The position numbers and the translations under genes are program-made. Under the pieces are notes generated by a model. That model was not told where the DNA came from. It saw nothing but the letters and a program-made list of their open reading frames with translations, and did not search any database. A DNA stretch of 64,000 nucleotides from Sphingomonas glacialis (GTDB lineage: Bacteria > Pseudomonadota > Alphaproteobacteria > Sphingomonadales > Sphingomonadaceae): positions 1,163,220 through 1,227,219 of the forward strand of contig NZ_RCZC01000002.1 of assembly GCF_006439055.1 (NCBI RefSeq), given 5' to 3'. How positions within the stretch are numbered: the first letter of the stretch is position 1; each line of letters begins with the position of its first letter. Shown here piece by piece: positions 8,392 to 16,980 of the stretch.

Positions 8392-9641
8392 TTTGGACCT
8401 CCTGCACGGACGTAGCGGTGGGGAATGAAAGGCATTGCGGTGACGGTCGCGGTGTGGACCTTCCCGCGCTGCGACAAAGTAACGGTGGTGCCCGGCGCCG
8501 CGAGCTCGGTCGGCACATAGGCCATCGCGATCGCCGCACCGACGCTCGGCGCGAAGCCGCCGCTGGTGACGCGGCCGATGTCGGCGCCGCTGTCATCGAC
8601 GACGGTGGCGCCCTCACGGACCGGCTGGCGACCGGCGATCAGCAGGCCGACGCGCTTGGACGCGGCGCCGGCGGCGCGCTCGGCGAGGATCGGTGCGGCA
8701 CCCATGAAATCGCCCGCCTCGCGGCGGCGCTTCGACAGCGCGAAGCCGAGATCGGCCTGGACCGGCGTCGTGTCGGGGTCGAGGTCGTGCCCGTAGAGCG
8801 GCAGCCCCGCCTCGAGCCGGAGCGAATCGCGCGCGCCAAGGCCGATCGGCTTGACCTCGGGCTCGGCGATCAGCGCATCGGCAAGCGCGACGACATGCTC
8901 GCCCGGCACCGAAATCTCGAAACCGTCCTCGCCGGTATAGCCCGAGCGGCTGATCCACAGCGGCACGCCGTTCCAGTCGAACGCGCCCGCGGTCATGAAC
9001 ACCATCGCCTCGACACCCGGCACCAGTCGCGCGAGTGCATCGACCGCCTTGGGCCCCTGCAGCGCGAGCAGCGCCTGCTCCTCGAGATGGTTGATCGCGA
9101 TGCCGTCGGGCAGGAATTCGAGCAGATGCGCGATATCGTCGATCTTGGTCGCACCGTTGACGACCATGTAGAAAGTTGGCGCATCGGGATCGGTCGGCGA
9201 CGCGTCGAGCGGCGACCATCCCGCGGGCTCGGCGGGTTCGCCAGCTTCCTCGTCCACCGCGAACGGGCTCGCGGCGGGCAGATGCGTGACCATCAGATCG
9301 TCGAGGATACCGCCATTCTCGGCGAGCAGTAGCGAATAGCGCTGCTTGTTCTCGCCCAGCCCGGCGATATCGGCCGGGAGCAAAGCTTCGAGCGCAGCGA
9401 CGACGTCGGCGCCGCCCTCGGCGCGGAAGACGAGCTGGCCCATATGGCTGACGTCGAACAGCCCGGCCGATTCGCGCACCCACAGATGCTCGGCCATGAT
9501 GCCTTCATACTGGACGGGCATGTGATAGCCGGCGAATTCGACCATCCGCCCGCCCTGCGCGCGGTGCCAGCCGTCGAGCGGCAGCGTCTGCGCCGGAAAT
9601 TCAGTTGGGGCGATCTCGTCGGGAATCTCGGTGTCGCTCAT
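8388..9641 (-). CDS. gcvT: Aminomethyltransferase (glycine cleavage T protein)
   Basis: 417 residues. Transfers the methylene group from the lipoyl arm of GcvH to tetrahydrofolate and releases ammonia. Conserved blocks include [45 protein letters not shown] and the C-terminal barrel ([21 protein letters not shown]). A 30-residue acidic/Pro-rich insertion (about residues 120-150) is a little longer than usual. First gene of the operon; the tandem glycine riboswitch ends about 65 bp upstream. Confidence 0.95.
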   Translation of the reverse strand: MSDTEIPDEIAPTEFPAQTLPLDGWHRAQGGRMVEFAGYHMPVQYEGIMAEHLWVRESAGLFDVSHMGQLVFRAEGGADVVAALEALLPADIAGLGENKQRYSLLLAENGGILDDLMVTHLPAASPFAVDEEAGEPAEPAGWSPLDASPTDPDAPTFYMVVNGATKIDDIAHLLEFLPDGIAINHLEEQALLALQGPKAVDALARLVPGVEAMVFMTAGAFDWNGVPLWISRSGYTGEDGFEISVPGEHVVALADALIAEPEVKPIGLGARDSLRLEAGLPLYGHDLDPDTTPVQADLGFALSKRRREAGDFMGAAPILAERAAGAASKRVGLLIAGRQPVREGATVVDDSGADIGRVTSGGFAPSVGAAIAMAYVPTELAAPGTTVTLSQRGKVHTATVTAMPFIPHRYVRAGGPK

Positions 9642-9705
9642 GTCGGGCCTTCCGTGCTGGGACTACGGCGCGGCTCGACGCCCCAGCGCCGAATCTCACA
9701 CCGCC

Positions 9706-9900
9706 CCCTCTGTCACGGATACCTGAGAGCTTTGACCTGCGTGTTGCAGGCTTACCCCTTCGGTGGCCCCACCAACGCGGCGGAAGCGCTTTCCAGAGTG
9801 TCGTTAGCCCGCGCGGTCCGGTTGCCTGAGAGATTCCGGGGCGGTTGCTCCTTCGGCGGCCCGGCTGATCCTTGCGGATCCCCGGACACTCTCCCGCGCG
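9706..9900 (-). promoter_or_regulatory. Tandem glycine riboswitch upstream of gcvT
   Basis: Read on the minus strand, aptamer 1 starts GGGAGAGTGTC at about 9895, has CCGAAGGAGCAA, then AATCTCTCAGGCAACCGGAC, and closes with GACACTCTGGAAAG near 9795, which pairs with its start. A short linker leads to aptamer 2 (about 9790-9706) with CCACCGAAGGGGTAAGC and AGCTCTCAGGTAT...GACAGAGGG. These are the core sequences of the glycine riboswitch. In tandem form upstream of gcvT it normally turns expression on when glycine is abundant. It fills most of the 330-base gap between gcvT and the lipoprotein gene; I see no gene there. Confidence 0.93.
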
Positions 9901-9971
9901 TGCCTATGAAGGTTGCCCTCCATCGACCAATTCGGTTTGACGCGCTGCAGCAAGCGAGTCAACGCGGCATA

Positions 9972-10649
9972 TCAGCGCGTCGCGTTATATTTCAGCTGGT
10001 CGTCGGTGAGCTGGAAACCGACCAGCGCTTCGAAGGTCGCGCGCAGTACCGCCTGGCGCACTTCGGGGCGGCTCAGCGGATCGATCGCGGCATCGTCGCC
10101 GCCCGCCTTGCGCTTCTCGGTCAGCTTCTTGCGGACGTCGTCGGGAAGCGTCGCCGCGGCGCGCGACACCGTCGCGGTGCCGGTGGCCTGCACCACAGCG
10201 CGTGCCTGGCCGGCGTCGAAATGGAGCACCGCACGCCCGACCCGCTTGGCGACGACGGCGTTGCCGCCCTGCACCACCGTCACGAAATAGGGCAGCGTAA
10301 CGTCGCGCGGCGCTTCGGTGCGGACGCGGCGCCCCTCGACCGAGAAGGTGACGTTGGTCAGCACGTCGGCGCCGGTATCGTCGCAGGTCGAGCGCACGTT
10401 GGTGAGCACCGCGGTCACGTCGATCGCGCTCGAGTCGCGGCTGGTGGCGGGGTCGAACAGCGTCACGTCGCCGGTATGCGCGGGCACTTCGACGCTCGGG
10501 CAGGCGCTGCGGATCGCGGTGATGCCGCCGGTCTCGTCGAAATCGCCGGTATGCTTGCACCCGCCCAGCAGCGAAAGCGCCGACAGCAGGAGCACTGGAG
10601 CGGCGATGGTCGATTTCCGGACTGTCACGGGGGCACGCACCTTATTCAT
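9972..10649 (-). CDS. Conserved hypothetical lipoprotein
   Basis: 225 residues from ATG 10649. The N-terminus is a lipoprotein signal (hydrophobic VLLLSALSLLGGC, lipobox LGGC at about residues 28-31), so the mature protein should be membrane-anchored in the envelope. The rest is a soluble beta-rich sequence (SVEVPAHTGDVTLF, VTAVLTNVRSTCDD, LPYFVTVVQGG) ending with a charged helical tail. Similar lipoproteins occur in sphingomonads, but I know no function. Divergent from ispH with about 100 bp between starts. The frame upstream of 10649 has no homology-like content. Confidence 0.8.
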   Translation of the reverse strand: MNKVRAPVTVRKSTIAAPVLLLSALSLLGGCKHTGDFDETGGITAIRSACPSVEVPAHTGDVTLFDPATSRDSSAIDVTAVLTNVRSTCDDTGADVLTNVTFSVEGRRVRTEAPRDVTLPYFVTVVQGGNAVVAKRVGRAVLHFDAGQARAVVQATGTATVSRAAATLPDDVRKKLTEKRKAGGDDAAIDPLSRPEVRQAVLRATFEALVGFQLTDDQLKYNATR

Positions 10650-10753
10650 GCAAAAGGAATCCGCTGACCGAGGAGGTTTTTCGGTGCAGATGGCGCGCAC
10701 ACCATAGGAACCGCCTTCCGCCCGCGCAAGCAATCGCGTAGGCTCATGCCCTG

Positions 10754-11716
10754 ATGGTGACCGCTTCCAAGCCAAGACTCGACTTGATCATCGCGGCGCC
10801 GCGCGGCTTTTGTGCCGGGGTCGATCGCGCAATCCAGATTGTCGAACTGACGATCGAGAAATATGGCGCGCCGGTCTATGTCCGCCATGAGATCGTCCAC
10901 AACCGCTTCGTCGTCGACATGCTCCGCGGCAAGGGCGCGGTGTTCGTCGAGGAACTCGACGAGGTGCCCGAGGGCGTCCCCGTCGTCTTCTCGGCGCACG
11001 GCGTGCCCAAGGCGGTTCCCGACAAGGCGACCGAACGCGGGATGATCTTTCTCGACGCGACCTGCCCGCTCGTCTCGCGCGTCCATCGCCAGGCCGAGCG
11101 GCTGGTCGAGGCCGGGCGCCACATCGTCTTCATCGGCCATGCCGGGCATCCCGAGGTCGTCGGCACTTTCGGCCAGGTACCCGAAGGATCGATGTCGCTG
11201 ATCGAAACCGTCGCCGATGCCGAGGCCTATACGCCGGCCGACCCCGACAGCCTCGCCTTCCTGACGCAGACCACGCTATCGATCGACGACACCGCCGCGG
11301 TGGTCGCGACGCTGCAGCGGCGTTTCCCCGCAATGCTCGCGCCGCGCGGCGAGGACATCTGCTACGCCACCTCGAATCGCCAGAGCGCGGTCAAGGCGAT
11401 CGCGCATGCCTGCGACGCCGTGCTGGTGATCGGCGCACCGAATTCGTCCAATTCGGTCCGGCTGGTCGAAGTGGCGGAGCGCGAGGGCACGCCGGCATTG
11501 CTCATCCAGCGCGCGGCCGAGCTCGATTTTGCCTTTCTCGATGGCGTGAAGACGCTCGGCATCACCGCCGGCGCCTCGGCGCCCGAGGTGCTGGTGCGCG
11601 AACTGGTCGATCTGCTGGCGACGCGCTATGCGGTGAGCGAGCAGGAGGTCGAGACCAAGCGCGAGACGATCGTCTTCAAGCTGCCGCGCGAACTCGACGC
11701 CGTCGCCGCGGCCTGA
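10754..11716 (+). CDS. ispH: 4-hydroxy-3-methylbut-2-enyl diphosphate reductase
   Basis: 320 residues. Last step of the MEP isoprenoid pathway: reduces HMBPP to IPP and DMAPP with a 4Fe-4S cluster. The three cluster cysteines are visible in [24 protein letters not shown] and [15 protein letters not shown]; the substrate motif SAHGVPKAV and [12 protein letters not shown] are also present. Starts a tight operon: thrB begins 3 bp after its stop. Confidence 0.97.
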   Translation: MVTASKPRLDLIIAAPRGFCAGVDRAIQIVELTIEKYGAPVYVRHEIVHNRFVVDMLRGKGAVFVEELDEVPEGVPVVFSAHGVPKAVPDKATERGMIFLDATCPLVSRVHRQAERLVEAGRHIVFIGHAGHPEVVGTFGQVPEGSMSLIETVADAEAYTPADPDSLAFLTQTTLSIDDTAAVVATLQRRFPAMLAPRGEDICYATSNRQSAVKAIAHACDAVLVIGAPNSSNSVRLVEVAEREGTPALLIQRAAELDFAFLDGVKTLGITAGASAPEVLVRELVDLLATRYAVSEQEVETKRETIVFKLPRELDAVAAA

Positions 11717-11719
11717 ACG

Positions 11720-12670
11720 ATGGCCGTCTACACACCCGTTTCGGCCGAGCTGCTGGCCGCCTTCCTCGCACGCTATGACGTCGGCGAGCTCGTCTCCTCG
11801 AAAGGGATCGCCGAGGGGGTGGAGAACACCAATTACCTCGTCGACACGACCACCGACCGCTTCATCCTGACGCTCTACGAGAAGCGCGTCGAGGGCGGCG
11901 ACCTGCCCTATTTCATGGATCTGCTCGATCATCTCGCGGCGCGCGGCAATCCGGTGCCGCCCGCGATCAAGGACCGCGACGGCGTCTCGATCCAGATGCT
12001 CGAGGGGCGGCCCGCCTGCCTGATCCAGTTCCTGCCGGGCGTCTCGGTGACGCACCCGACCCCGGCCCAGGCGTTCGCCGCCGGGCAGGCGATGGGCCGG
12101 ATGCACGCCGCGTTCGCCGATTTCGCTGCCGTTCGCGCGAATTCCATGGGGGTGGCGACATGGCAGCCGCTGCTCGAGCGCTGCGGGGCCGATCTCGACA
12201 CGATCGCGCCCGGGCTCCACGCCGAAGCAAGCGCGATGCTCGATACCGTGCTGCTCGACTGGCCGCGCGATTTGCCGACCGCGACGATCCATGCCGATCT
12301 GTTCCCCGACAACGTGCTGATGCGCGGCGACCAGGTCAGCGGGCTGATCGACTTCTATTTCGCCTGCACCGACATCCGCGCGTTCGACGTCGCGATCCTG
12401 CACACCGCCTGGTCGTTCGATGCAGAGGGCCGGTCGATCGACCGTGCGGTCGGCGATGCGCTGATAGAAGGCTATGACGCCACCTTCGGGCTGTCGGGCG
12501 CCGAACGCGCGCAGCTCGGCACGCTCGCCAAGGGCGCCTGCCTGCGCTTCTTCCTGTCGCGCGCGTGGGACTGGCTCAACACGCCGGCCGATGCGCTGGT
12601 GACACGCAAGGATCCGCTGGCCTATCTGCGCCGCTACCAAACCTATGCCACGGACGACCTGTTTACATGA
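11720..12670 (+). CDS. thrB: Homoserine kinase (aminoglycoside phosphotransferase fold)
   Basis: 316 residues. Phosphorylates homoserine for threonine synthesis. This is the proteobacterial ThrB of the APH/choline kinase fold, not the GHMP type. Visible are the N-terminal [21 protein letters not shown], the catalytic loop [12 protein letters not shown] (HxDxxxxN) and the metal-binding [11 protein letters not shown]. The stop overlaps the rnhA start as ATGA. The ispH-thrB-rnhA order is common in alphaproteobacteria. Confidence 0.95.
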   Translation: MAVYTPVSAELLAAFLARYDVGELVSSKGIAEGVENTNYLVDTTTDRFILTLYEKRVEGGDLPYFMDLLDHLAARGNPVPPAIKDRDGVSIQMLEGRPACLIQFLPGVSVTHPTPAQAFAAGQAMGRMHAAFADFAAVRANSMGVATWQPLLERCGADLDTIAPGLHAEASAMLDTVLLDWPRDLPTATIHADLFPDNVLMRGDQVSGLIDFYFACTDIRAFDVAILHTAWSFDAEGRSIDRAVGDALIEGYDATFGLSGAERAQLGTLAKGACLRFFLSRAWDWLNTPADALVTRKDPLAYLRRYQTYATDDLFT

Positions 12671-13131
12671 CCGACACTGCCGCTGAAATGACTTCCGTTG
12701 AAATCGCCACCGATGGCGCGTGCAAGGGCAATCCCGGCCCCGGCGGCTGGGGCGCGCTGATTCGTTCGGGCGGGACCGAAAAGGAACTGTCGGGCGGCGA
12801 AAATCCGACAACCAACAACCGCATGGAATTGATGGCGGCGATCGAAGGGCTCAACGCGCTCAAGCGTCCGTGCCGCGTGACGCTGTCGACCGACAGCCGC
12901 TATGTGATGGACGGCCTGACCAAGTGGATCAAAGGCTGGCAGAAAAACGGCTGGAAGACCGCCGCGAAGCAGCCGGTCAAGAATGCCGATCTGTGGCAGG
13001 CGCTGCTCGACGCCGCCAAGCCGCACCGGATCGAATGGACTTGGGTCAAGGGCCATGCCGGCCATCCCGACAACGAACGCGCCGATCGCCTGGCGAGCGA
13101 CGCCGCAGTGCTGGCAGGGCGTCGCGGTTAG
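12667..13131 (+). CDS. rnhA: Ribonuclease HI
   Basis: 154 residues. Cuts the RNA strand of RNA:DNA hybrids. The four acidic catalytic residues sit in [36 protein letters not shown] and [12 protein letters not shown]. Basic handle region [16 protein letters not shown] is present. I chose ATG 12667 (TGA of thrB overlaps it); an upstream in-frame opening would overlap thrB by 100 bases. The 3' end overlaps the convergent DUF1508 gene by 4 bases. Confidence 0.97.
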   Translation: MTDTAAEMTSVEIATDGACKGNPGPGGWGALIRSGGTEKELSGGENPTTNNRMELMAAIEGLNALKRPCRVTLSTDSRYVMDGLTKWIKGWQKNGWKTAAKQPVKNADLWQALLDAAKPHRIEWTWVKGHAGHPDNERADRLASDAAVLAGRRG

Positions 13132-13301
13132 GCTTCTTCGATCGGCGCGCCAGGGCCGTTCTTGAGCACCGATTCGATCGCGTTCTTCGCGCCGGCCTTG
13201 CTCGAATAGCCCTCGGTCCACCAGATCAGCTCGGCATTGTATTTGAACTTGGCGACATATTCGCCAGCCTTGTTCTGCTCGATCACGAATGTGTGCGCCA
13301 T
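13128..13301 (-). CDS. Small DUF1508 (YegP-like) protein
   Basis: 57 residues: [20 protein letters not shown], then [21 protein letters not shown]. This is a single-copy DUF1508 domain, in which the pattern F.L.A.NGE.I...E.Y.SK..A...I.SV is conserved. Function is unknown; some members are stress-induced. It runs convergent to rnhA, its TAA sharing bases with the rnhA TAG. A GGGAGGG-type ribosome site (minus strand, about 13308-13314) precedes the ATG. Short enough to be missed by length filters. Confidence 0.85.
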   Translation of the reverse strand: MAHTFVIEQNKAGEYVAKFKYNAELIWWTEGYSSKAGAKNAIESVLKNGPGAPIEEA

Positions 13302-13346
13302 CGTCGCCCTCCCCGATACGCGGCAATGATAGCGCGAATCGGCTCG

Positions 13347-14441
13347 TTACGCCACCGTGACGAACCGATCAGGCGCGTAGCGTGCGGGGTCGATCGCGGC
13401 GACGCTCGGATCGGGCGCGGTGCCGAGCAGCAGCGCGGCGGCCACCGCGGCGGCGGCGGGCGCGGTCTGGATGCCGAAACCGCCCTGCCCCGCAAACCAG
13501 AAAAAGCCCGGCGATTCGGGTGCAAAGCCGTACACCGGCAAGCGATCGGGCGCGAAGCTGCGCAACCCCGCCCAGCGCCGCTCGACGCGCGTGATCGTCC
13601 AATCGACGACATGCTCGAACCGATCGATCGCGATCGCGACGTCGAGCTCCTCGGGCTGGGCATCGCCCGGCGCCGCTTCGGTCTCGTCATGCGGGCTCAG
13701 CCACAAACGCCCGCCCGCCTCGGGCTTGAAATAGAAATTGCCCGAAATGTCGGCAATGTGCGGCAGCGTATCGGGCGCGGCCGGATCGGTCGCGAGCTGG
13801 ACGACGGTGCGGCGATAGGCGGTGATGCCGATCGGCGCCGCTCCCGCCAGCCGGGCGACCTCGTCGGCCCAAGCGCCCGCCGCATTGACGAGGATCGTCG
13901 CGCTGACGCTGCCGGCGCCGGTCTGAACCTCCCAGCCCGCATCGCGGCGCGTAGCACCTTGCAGCGGTGCCGACACCAGCAGCGTCGCGCCCGCGCGCTT
14001 GGCCTGGGCGAGATAGTGCGCGTGGAGCGCGGCGACGTCGATATAGGTGCTGCTTGCCTCGAAGATGCCGAGGCTCCATTCGGCGCGCAGGCCCGGCACG
14101 TAAGCGTGCGGGTCGACACGCTCGAGCGCGACGCCGCTGCCAGCGAAGGCGGCGATAAACGCGTCGATCGCTGCCGCATCCTCGGCCCGGCCGATATGGA
14201 GCGAACCGAGATCCTGCAGGAAGCCGCCCGCGCGCAGCGCCGGCCCCGAAGCGGTGGTCAGCGGCTGGATCCCCGGTCCGCCATAGGTTTCCGACCAGAA
14301 CGCCGCGGATCGTCCGGTCGCGTGATAGCCCGGCAGATCCTCGGCCTCGAGCAAGACGACCGAGGCGTGCGGCGCGACTGCGGCGGCAAGGCTCGCGCCC
14401 GCGATCCCCGCCCCGACGATCGCGACATCATAGTGCGTCAT
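13347..14441 (-). CDS. FAD-dependent D-amino acid dehydrogenase-like oxidoreductase (DauA-like)
   Basis: 364 residues. The FAD-binding Rossmann motif VAIVGAGIAGASLAAAVAP is at the N-terminus. GYHATGRSAAFWSETYGGP strongly resembles the flavin-site loop of catabolic D-arginine dehydrogenase (DauA). A C-terminal GFFWFAGQGGFGIQTAPA is the usual FAD/substrate closing segment. Likely oxidises a D-amino acid or glycine-like amine; the exact substrate cannot be read off. Its ATG overlaps the upstream hydrolase stop as ATGA, so the two are coupled. Confidence 0.82.
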   Translation of the reverse strand: MTHYDVAIVGAGIAGASLAAAVAPHASVVLLEAEDLPGYHATGRSAAFWSETYGGPGIQPLTTASGPALRAGGFLQDLGSLHIGRAEDAAAIDAFIAAFAGSGVALERVDPHAYVPGLRAEWSLGIFEASSTYIDVAALHAHYLAQAKRAGATLLVSAPLQGATRRDAGWEVQTGAGSVSATILVNAAGAWADEVARLAGAAPIGITAYRRTVVQLATDPAAPDTLPHIADISGNFYFKPEAGGRLWLSPHDETEAAPGDAQPEELDVAIAIDRFEHVVDWTITRVERRWAGLRSFAPDRLPVYGFAPESPGFFWFAGQGGFGIQTAPAAAAVAAALLLGTAPDPSVAAIDPARYAPDRFVTVA

Positions 14442-15391
14442 GCGCGTTTCCCGAAGGCGCGTTGCGCCAGAAAGCCGTCGATCGCACCGATCGCGCGGCT
14501 GCGCACCGCATCGACCTCGCGCAGGATTTCATGCGCTGCTTCCTTGCCGAAGCGCGCGACCTGCGCATCGGGCAGCTTGGCAGCCACGCTGTACGCCGCC
14601 TTGGGCGCGACCAATTTGTCATTCTCGGGGACCACGAACAGCAGCGGCACGGCAAGCGTCGTCAGCCGCGGATCGGCGCGCAGCCGCCGAGTCGAGCCGA
14701 AGGCTTCGGCCACCCAGCGCCAGCTCGGCGGGCCGAGCAGCAGGTCGGGCTTGCTCGATTGCCAGAAGATCTCGTCCTCATACCGCTCCTGATCGTGCGT
14801 CAGCAGCGCCTGTCGCGTCTCGGTCGTCGCGGGCTTCTCGTTGCCGCGCCATGCCGGCCGCGCGGCGTCGCCGATCCCCGCCAGCATCCCTGCCAGCCGC
14901 TCGCCAAGCGTCGCGCCGAGCGGGCTGTGCAGCCCGAGCATCGGGGCGACCAGCACCGCCGCGTCGGGCGCGACCGCGCCCTCGACAAGCGCACGCAGCA
15001 GCAGATGCCCGCCCATCGAATGCCCGATCGCGACGTGCGGTCCAGTGCCGCCCTCGGCGATCCACTCCGCCCAGAACGCCCGGAAATCGTCGATATAGTG
15101 TTGAAAATCCTCGACATGCCCGACATGCGGATTGGGCGACAGCCGGCCCGATCCGCCCTGCCCGCGCCAGTCGAACGAGGTGATCGACCAGCCTTGCGCC
15201 TGCCAATGCGCGAACGCCTCGAGATATTTCTCGAAGATATCGCCGCGCCCGCCCTGGAACAGCATCCGCCCGCGCGCGCGCCCGTTTGCCGGCCAGTCGA
15301 ACCGCCGCAGCACCCAACCGTCGGGCGCGGTCCAGCGCGTGATCCGCGCCGCAGCGGGAATCGCGCGTCGATACAGCTGGGGGGAAACCAT
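14438..15391 (-). CDS. Alpha/beta hydrolase, lysophospholipase-like
   Basis: 317 residues. Serine aminopeptidase S33/monoglyceride lipase-like hydrolase. Nucleophile elbow GHSMGGHLLLRAL with the serine at about residue 124, the oxyanion region FQGGRGDIFEKYLE and SFDWRGQGGSGRL, and the late acid/His pair around VVPENDKLVAP and EAAHEILREVD. Probably acts on a lysolipid or ester. First gene of a two-gene unit with the FAD oxidoreductase; divergent from cpaA, only about 50 bp away. Confidence 0.83.
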   Translation of the reverse strand: MVSPQLYRRAIPAAARITRWTAPDGWVLRRFDWPANGRARGRMLFQGGRGDIFEKYLEAFAHWQAQGWSITSFDWRGQGGSGRLSPNPHVGHVEDFQHYIDDFRAFWAEWIAEGGTGPHVAIGHSMGGHLLLRALVEGAVAPDAAVLVAPMLGLHSPLGATLGERLAGMLAGIGDAARPAWRGNEKPATTETRQALLTHDQERYEDEIFWQSSKPDLLLGPPSWRWVAEAFGSTRRLRADPRLTTLAVPLLFVVPENDKLVAPKAAYSVAAKLPDAQVARFGKEAAHEILREVDAVRSRAIGAIDGFLAQRAFGKRA

Positions 15392-15439
15392 GGATCGTGG
15401 TTACGGTTTTGAAAGGCCTGTCGTCTAGGGCTTTCCCGC

Positions 15440-15922
15440 ATGAGTGGGGACTCTCTTGCAACGGTGCTGCTGGCGATGCTGGCGCTGCTCCTGGTTTCGG
15501 CCGGGATCCAGGATGCGCGCACGCGCGAGATCGCCAATTGGAAGAACGCCGCGATCGCTGTGCTCGCGCCCTTCTATTGGTGGGCGTGCGGGCTCGCGGT
15601 CTGGCCCGACATGGCAGCCCAGCTCGGGATCGCGCTGGTCGTGTTCGCGCTGTTCGTCGCGGCGTTCCAGTTCGGCTGGATGGGCGGCGGCGACGTCAAG
15701 ATGATCGGCGCGCTCGCCCTCTGGCTGCCGCTGGTGCCCTTGGTGTGGATGCTGATCGTGATGTCGCTGATCGGCGGGGTGCTGACGGCACTGCTGATGA
15801 TCGAGCATCGCCTGCGTCGCCGCACCACGCAAATCGAGATTCCCTATGGAGTCGCGATCGCGATCGCCGCGCTGTTCGCGCTTCGTGAACCGCTTTTTAA
15901 CCACTTCGGTGTGATTGCTTAA
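15440..15922 (+). CDS. cpaA: A24 family prepilin peptidase (CpaA/TadV)
   Basis: 160 residues, polytopic membrane protein. Cleaves the leader of Flp-type prepilins. The two catalytic aspartates are Asp25 (SAGIQDARTREIANW) and Asp85 (GWMGGGDVKMIGAL, the GxGD-type motif). The short length, without the N-methylation domain of PilD, fits the CpaA/TadV class. It opens the pilus cluster; cpaB follows after 35 bp. Confidence 0.92.
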   Translation: MSGDSLATVLLAMLALLLVSAGIQDARTREIANWKNAAIAVLAPFYWWACGLAVWPDMAAQLGIALVVFALFVAAFQFGWMGGGDVKMIGALALWLPLVPLVWMLIVMSLIGGVLTALLMIEHRLRRRTTQIEIPYGVAIAIAALFALREPLFNHFGVIA

Positions 15923-15957
15923 CGCGGGCTCAACCGCCCACGTTCGAAAGGTTCGAG

Positions 15958-16980
15958 ATGGATAGTCGCAAGGTCCTATTGCTGGTGGGAGCGCTGATCG
16001 TCGCTGCGATCACCGCGTTCATGGCGCGATCGCTGATCGTCGGCAGTGCGGCACCGCAGGCTGCCGCCATGGTCGCCCCGCCCATCAACGGGCCCGAAGT
16101 GCTCGTCGCGACCAAGGCGCTGCCGGTCGGGACAATCCTCGACGCCACCGCGCTGAAGTATCAGCCGTGGCCCAAGGAACTCGTCGAGAACGCCTATTTC
16201 ATCAAAAAGGACGGGTTCGACCAGCGCACGCTGATCGGCACCGTGGTGCGCAACGCGATCACCGCCGGACAGCCGCTGACGCAGGGCGCCCTGGTCAAGC
16301 CGGGCGACCGCGGGTTCCTTGCCGCGGCGCTCGGGCCAGGCATGCGCGCCGTCACCGTTCCGGTCCAGACGCAGACGAGCGTCGCGGGCTTCGTGTTTCC
16401 CGGCGACCGGATCGACCTGATCCTGACGCAAGCAGTCCCCGGCGGCGGCGACGGCCCGCCGCTCAAGGCGGCCGAGACGATCATGCGCAACCTGCGCGTG
16501 CTCGCCACCGATCAGCGCACCGACAATGGCGTCGGCGAGGATGGCAAGTCGGTCGTCCGCACCTTCTCCAACGTGACGATCGAGGCGACGCCCAAGATCG
16601 CCGAACAGATTGCGGTCGCGCAGACGCTCGGCTCGCTCTCGCTGTCGCTGCGCTCGATCGCCGACAATAATAGCGACCTCGAACAGGCGATCGCCAGCGG
16701 TAACGTCACGATGCCCGACGATCCCAAGGCCGAAAAGGCGATGCTGACGCGGATCGCGAGCTCGCCCTCGGCGGGCAGCGGCACGATGGCGACCGGCGCC
16801 GACGTCTCGCGCTTCCAGCGCAGCACGGTGCCCGGAAAGGCGGCCCAGGCCGGCCCGGCGGGCGCTTCGATGCCCGCTGCAGCCAGTTTCCCCGGGGGGG
16901 GTGCGGTGTCCGCCGGACCGATGGTCCATATCGTTCGCGGCAATGCGGTGACCGACGTCGCCGTCGAAGGGAAGAAGTAA
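15958..16980 (+). CDS. cpaB: Flp pilus assembly protein CpaB
   Basis: 340 residues. One N-terminal membrane segment (VLLLVGALIVAAITAFMA) is followed by a SAF domain (VLVATKALPVGTILDATAL) and the RcpC/CpaB domain (PGMRAVTVPVQTQTSVAGFV). The C-terminal 60 residues are low complexity. CpaB works with the secretin in the outer membrane/periplasm during pilus assembly. The stop and the cpaC start overlap (TAATG). Confidence 0.92.
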   Translation: MDSRKVLLLVGALIVAAITAFMARSLIVGSAAPQAAAMVAPPINGPEVLVATKALPVGTILDATALKYQPWPKELVENAYFIKKDGFDQRTLIGTVVRNAITAGQPLTQGALVKPGDRGFLAAALGPGMRAVTVPVQTQTSVAGFVFPGDRIDLILTQAVPGGGDGPPLKAAETIMRNLRVLATDQRTDNGVGEDGKSVVRTFSNVTIEATPKIAEQIAVAQTLGSLSLSLRSIADNNSDLEQAIASGNVTMPDDPKAEKAMLTRIASSPSAGSGTMATGADVSRFQRSTVPGKAAQAGPAGASMPAAASFPGGGAVSAGPMVHIVRGNAVTDVAVEGKK

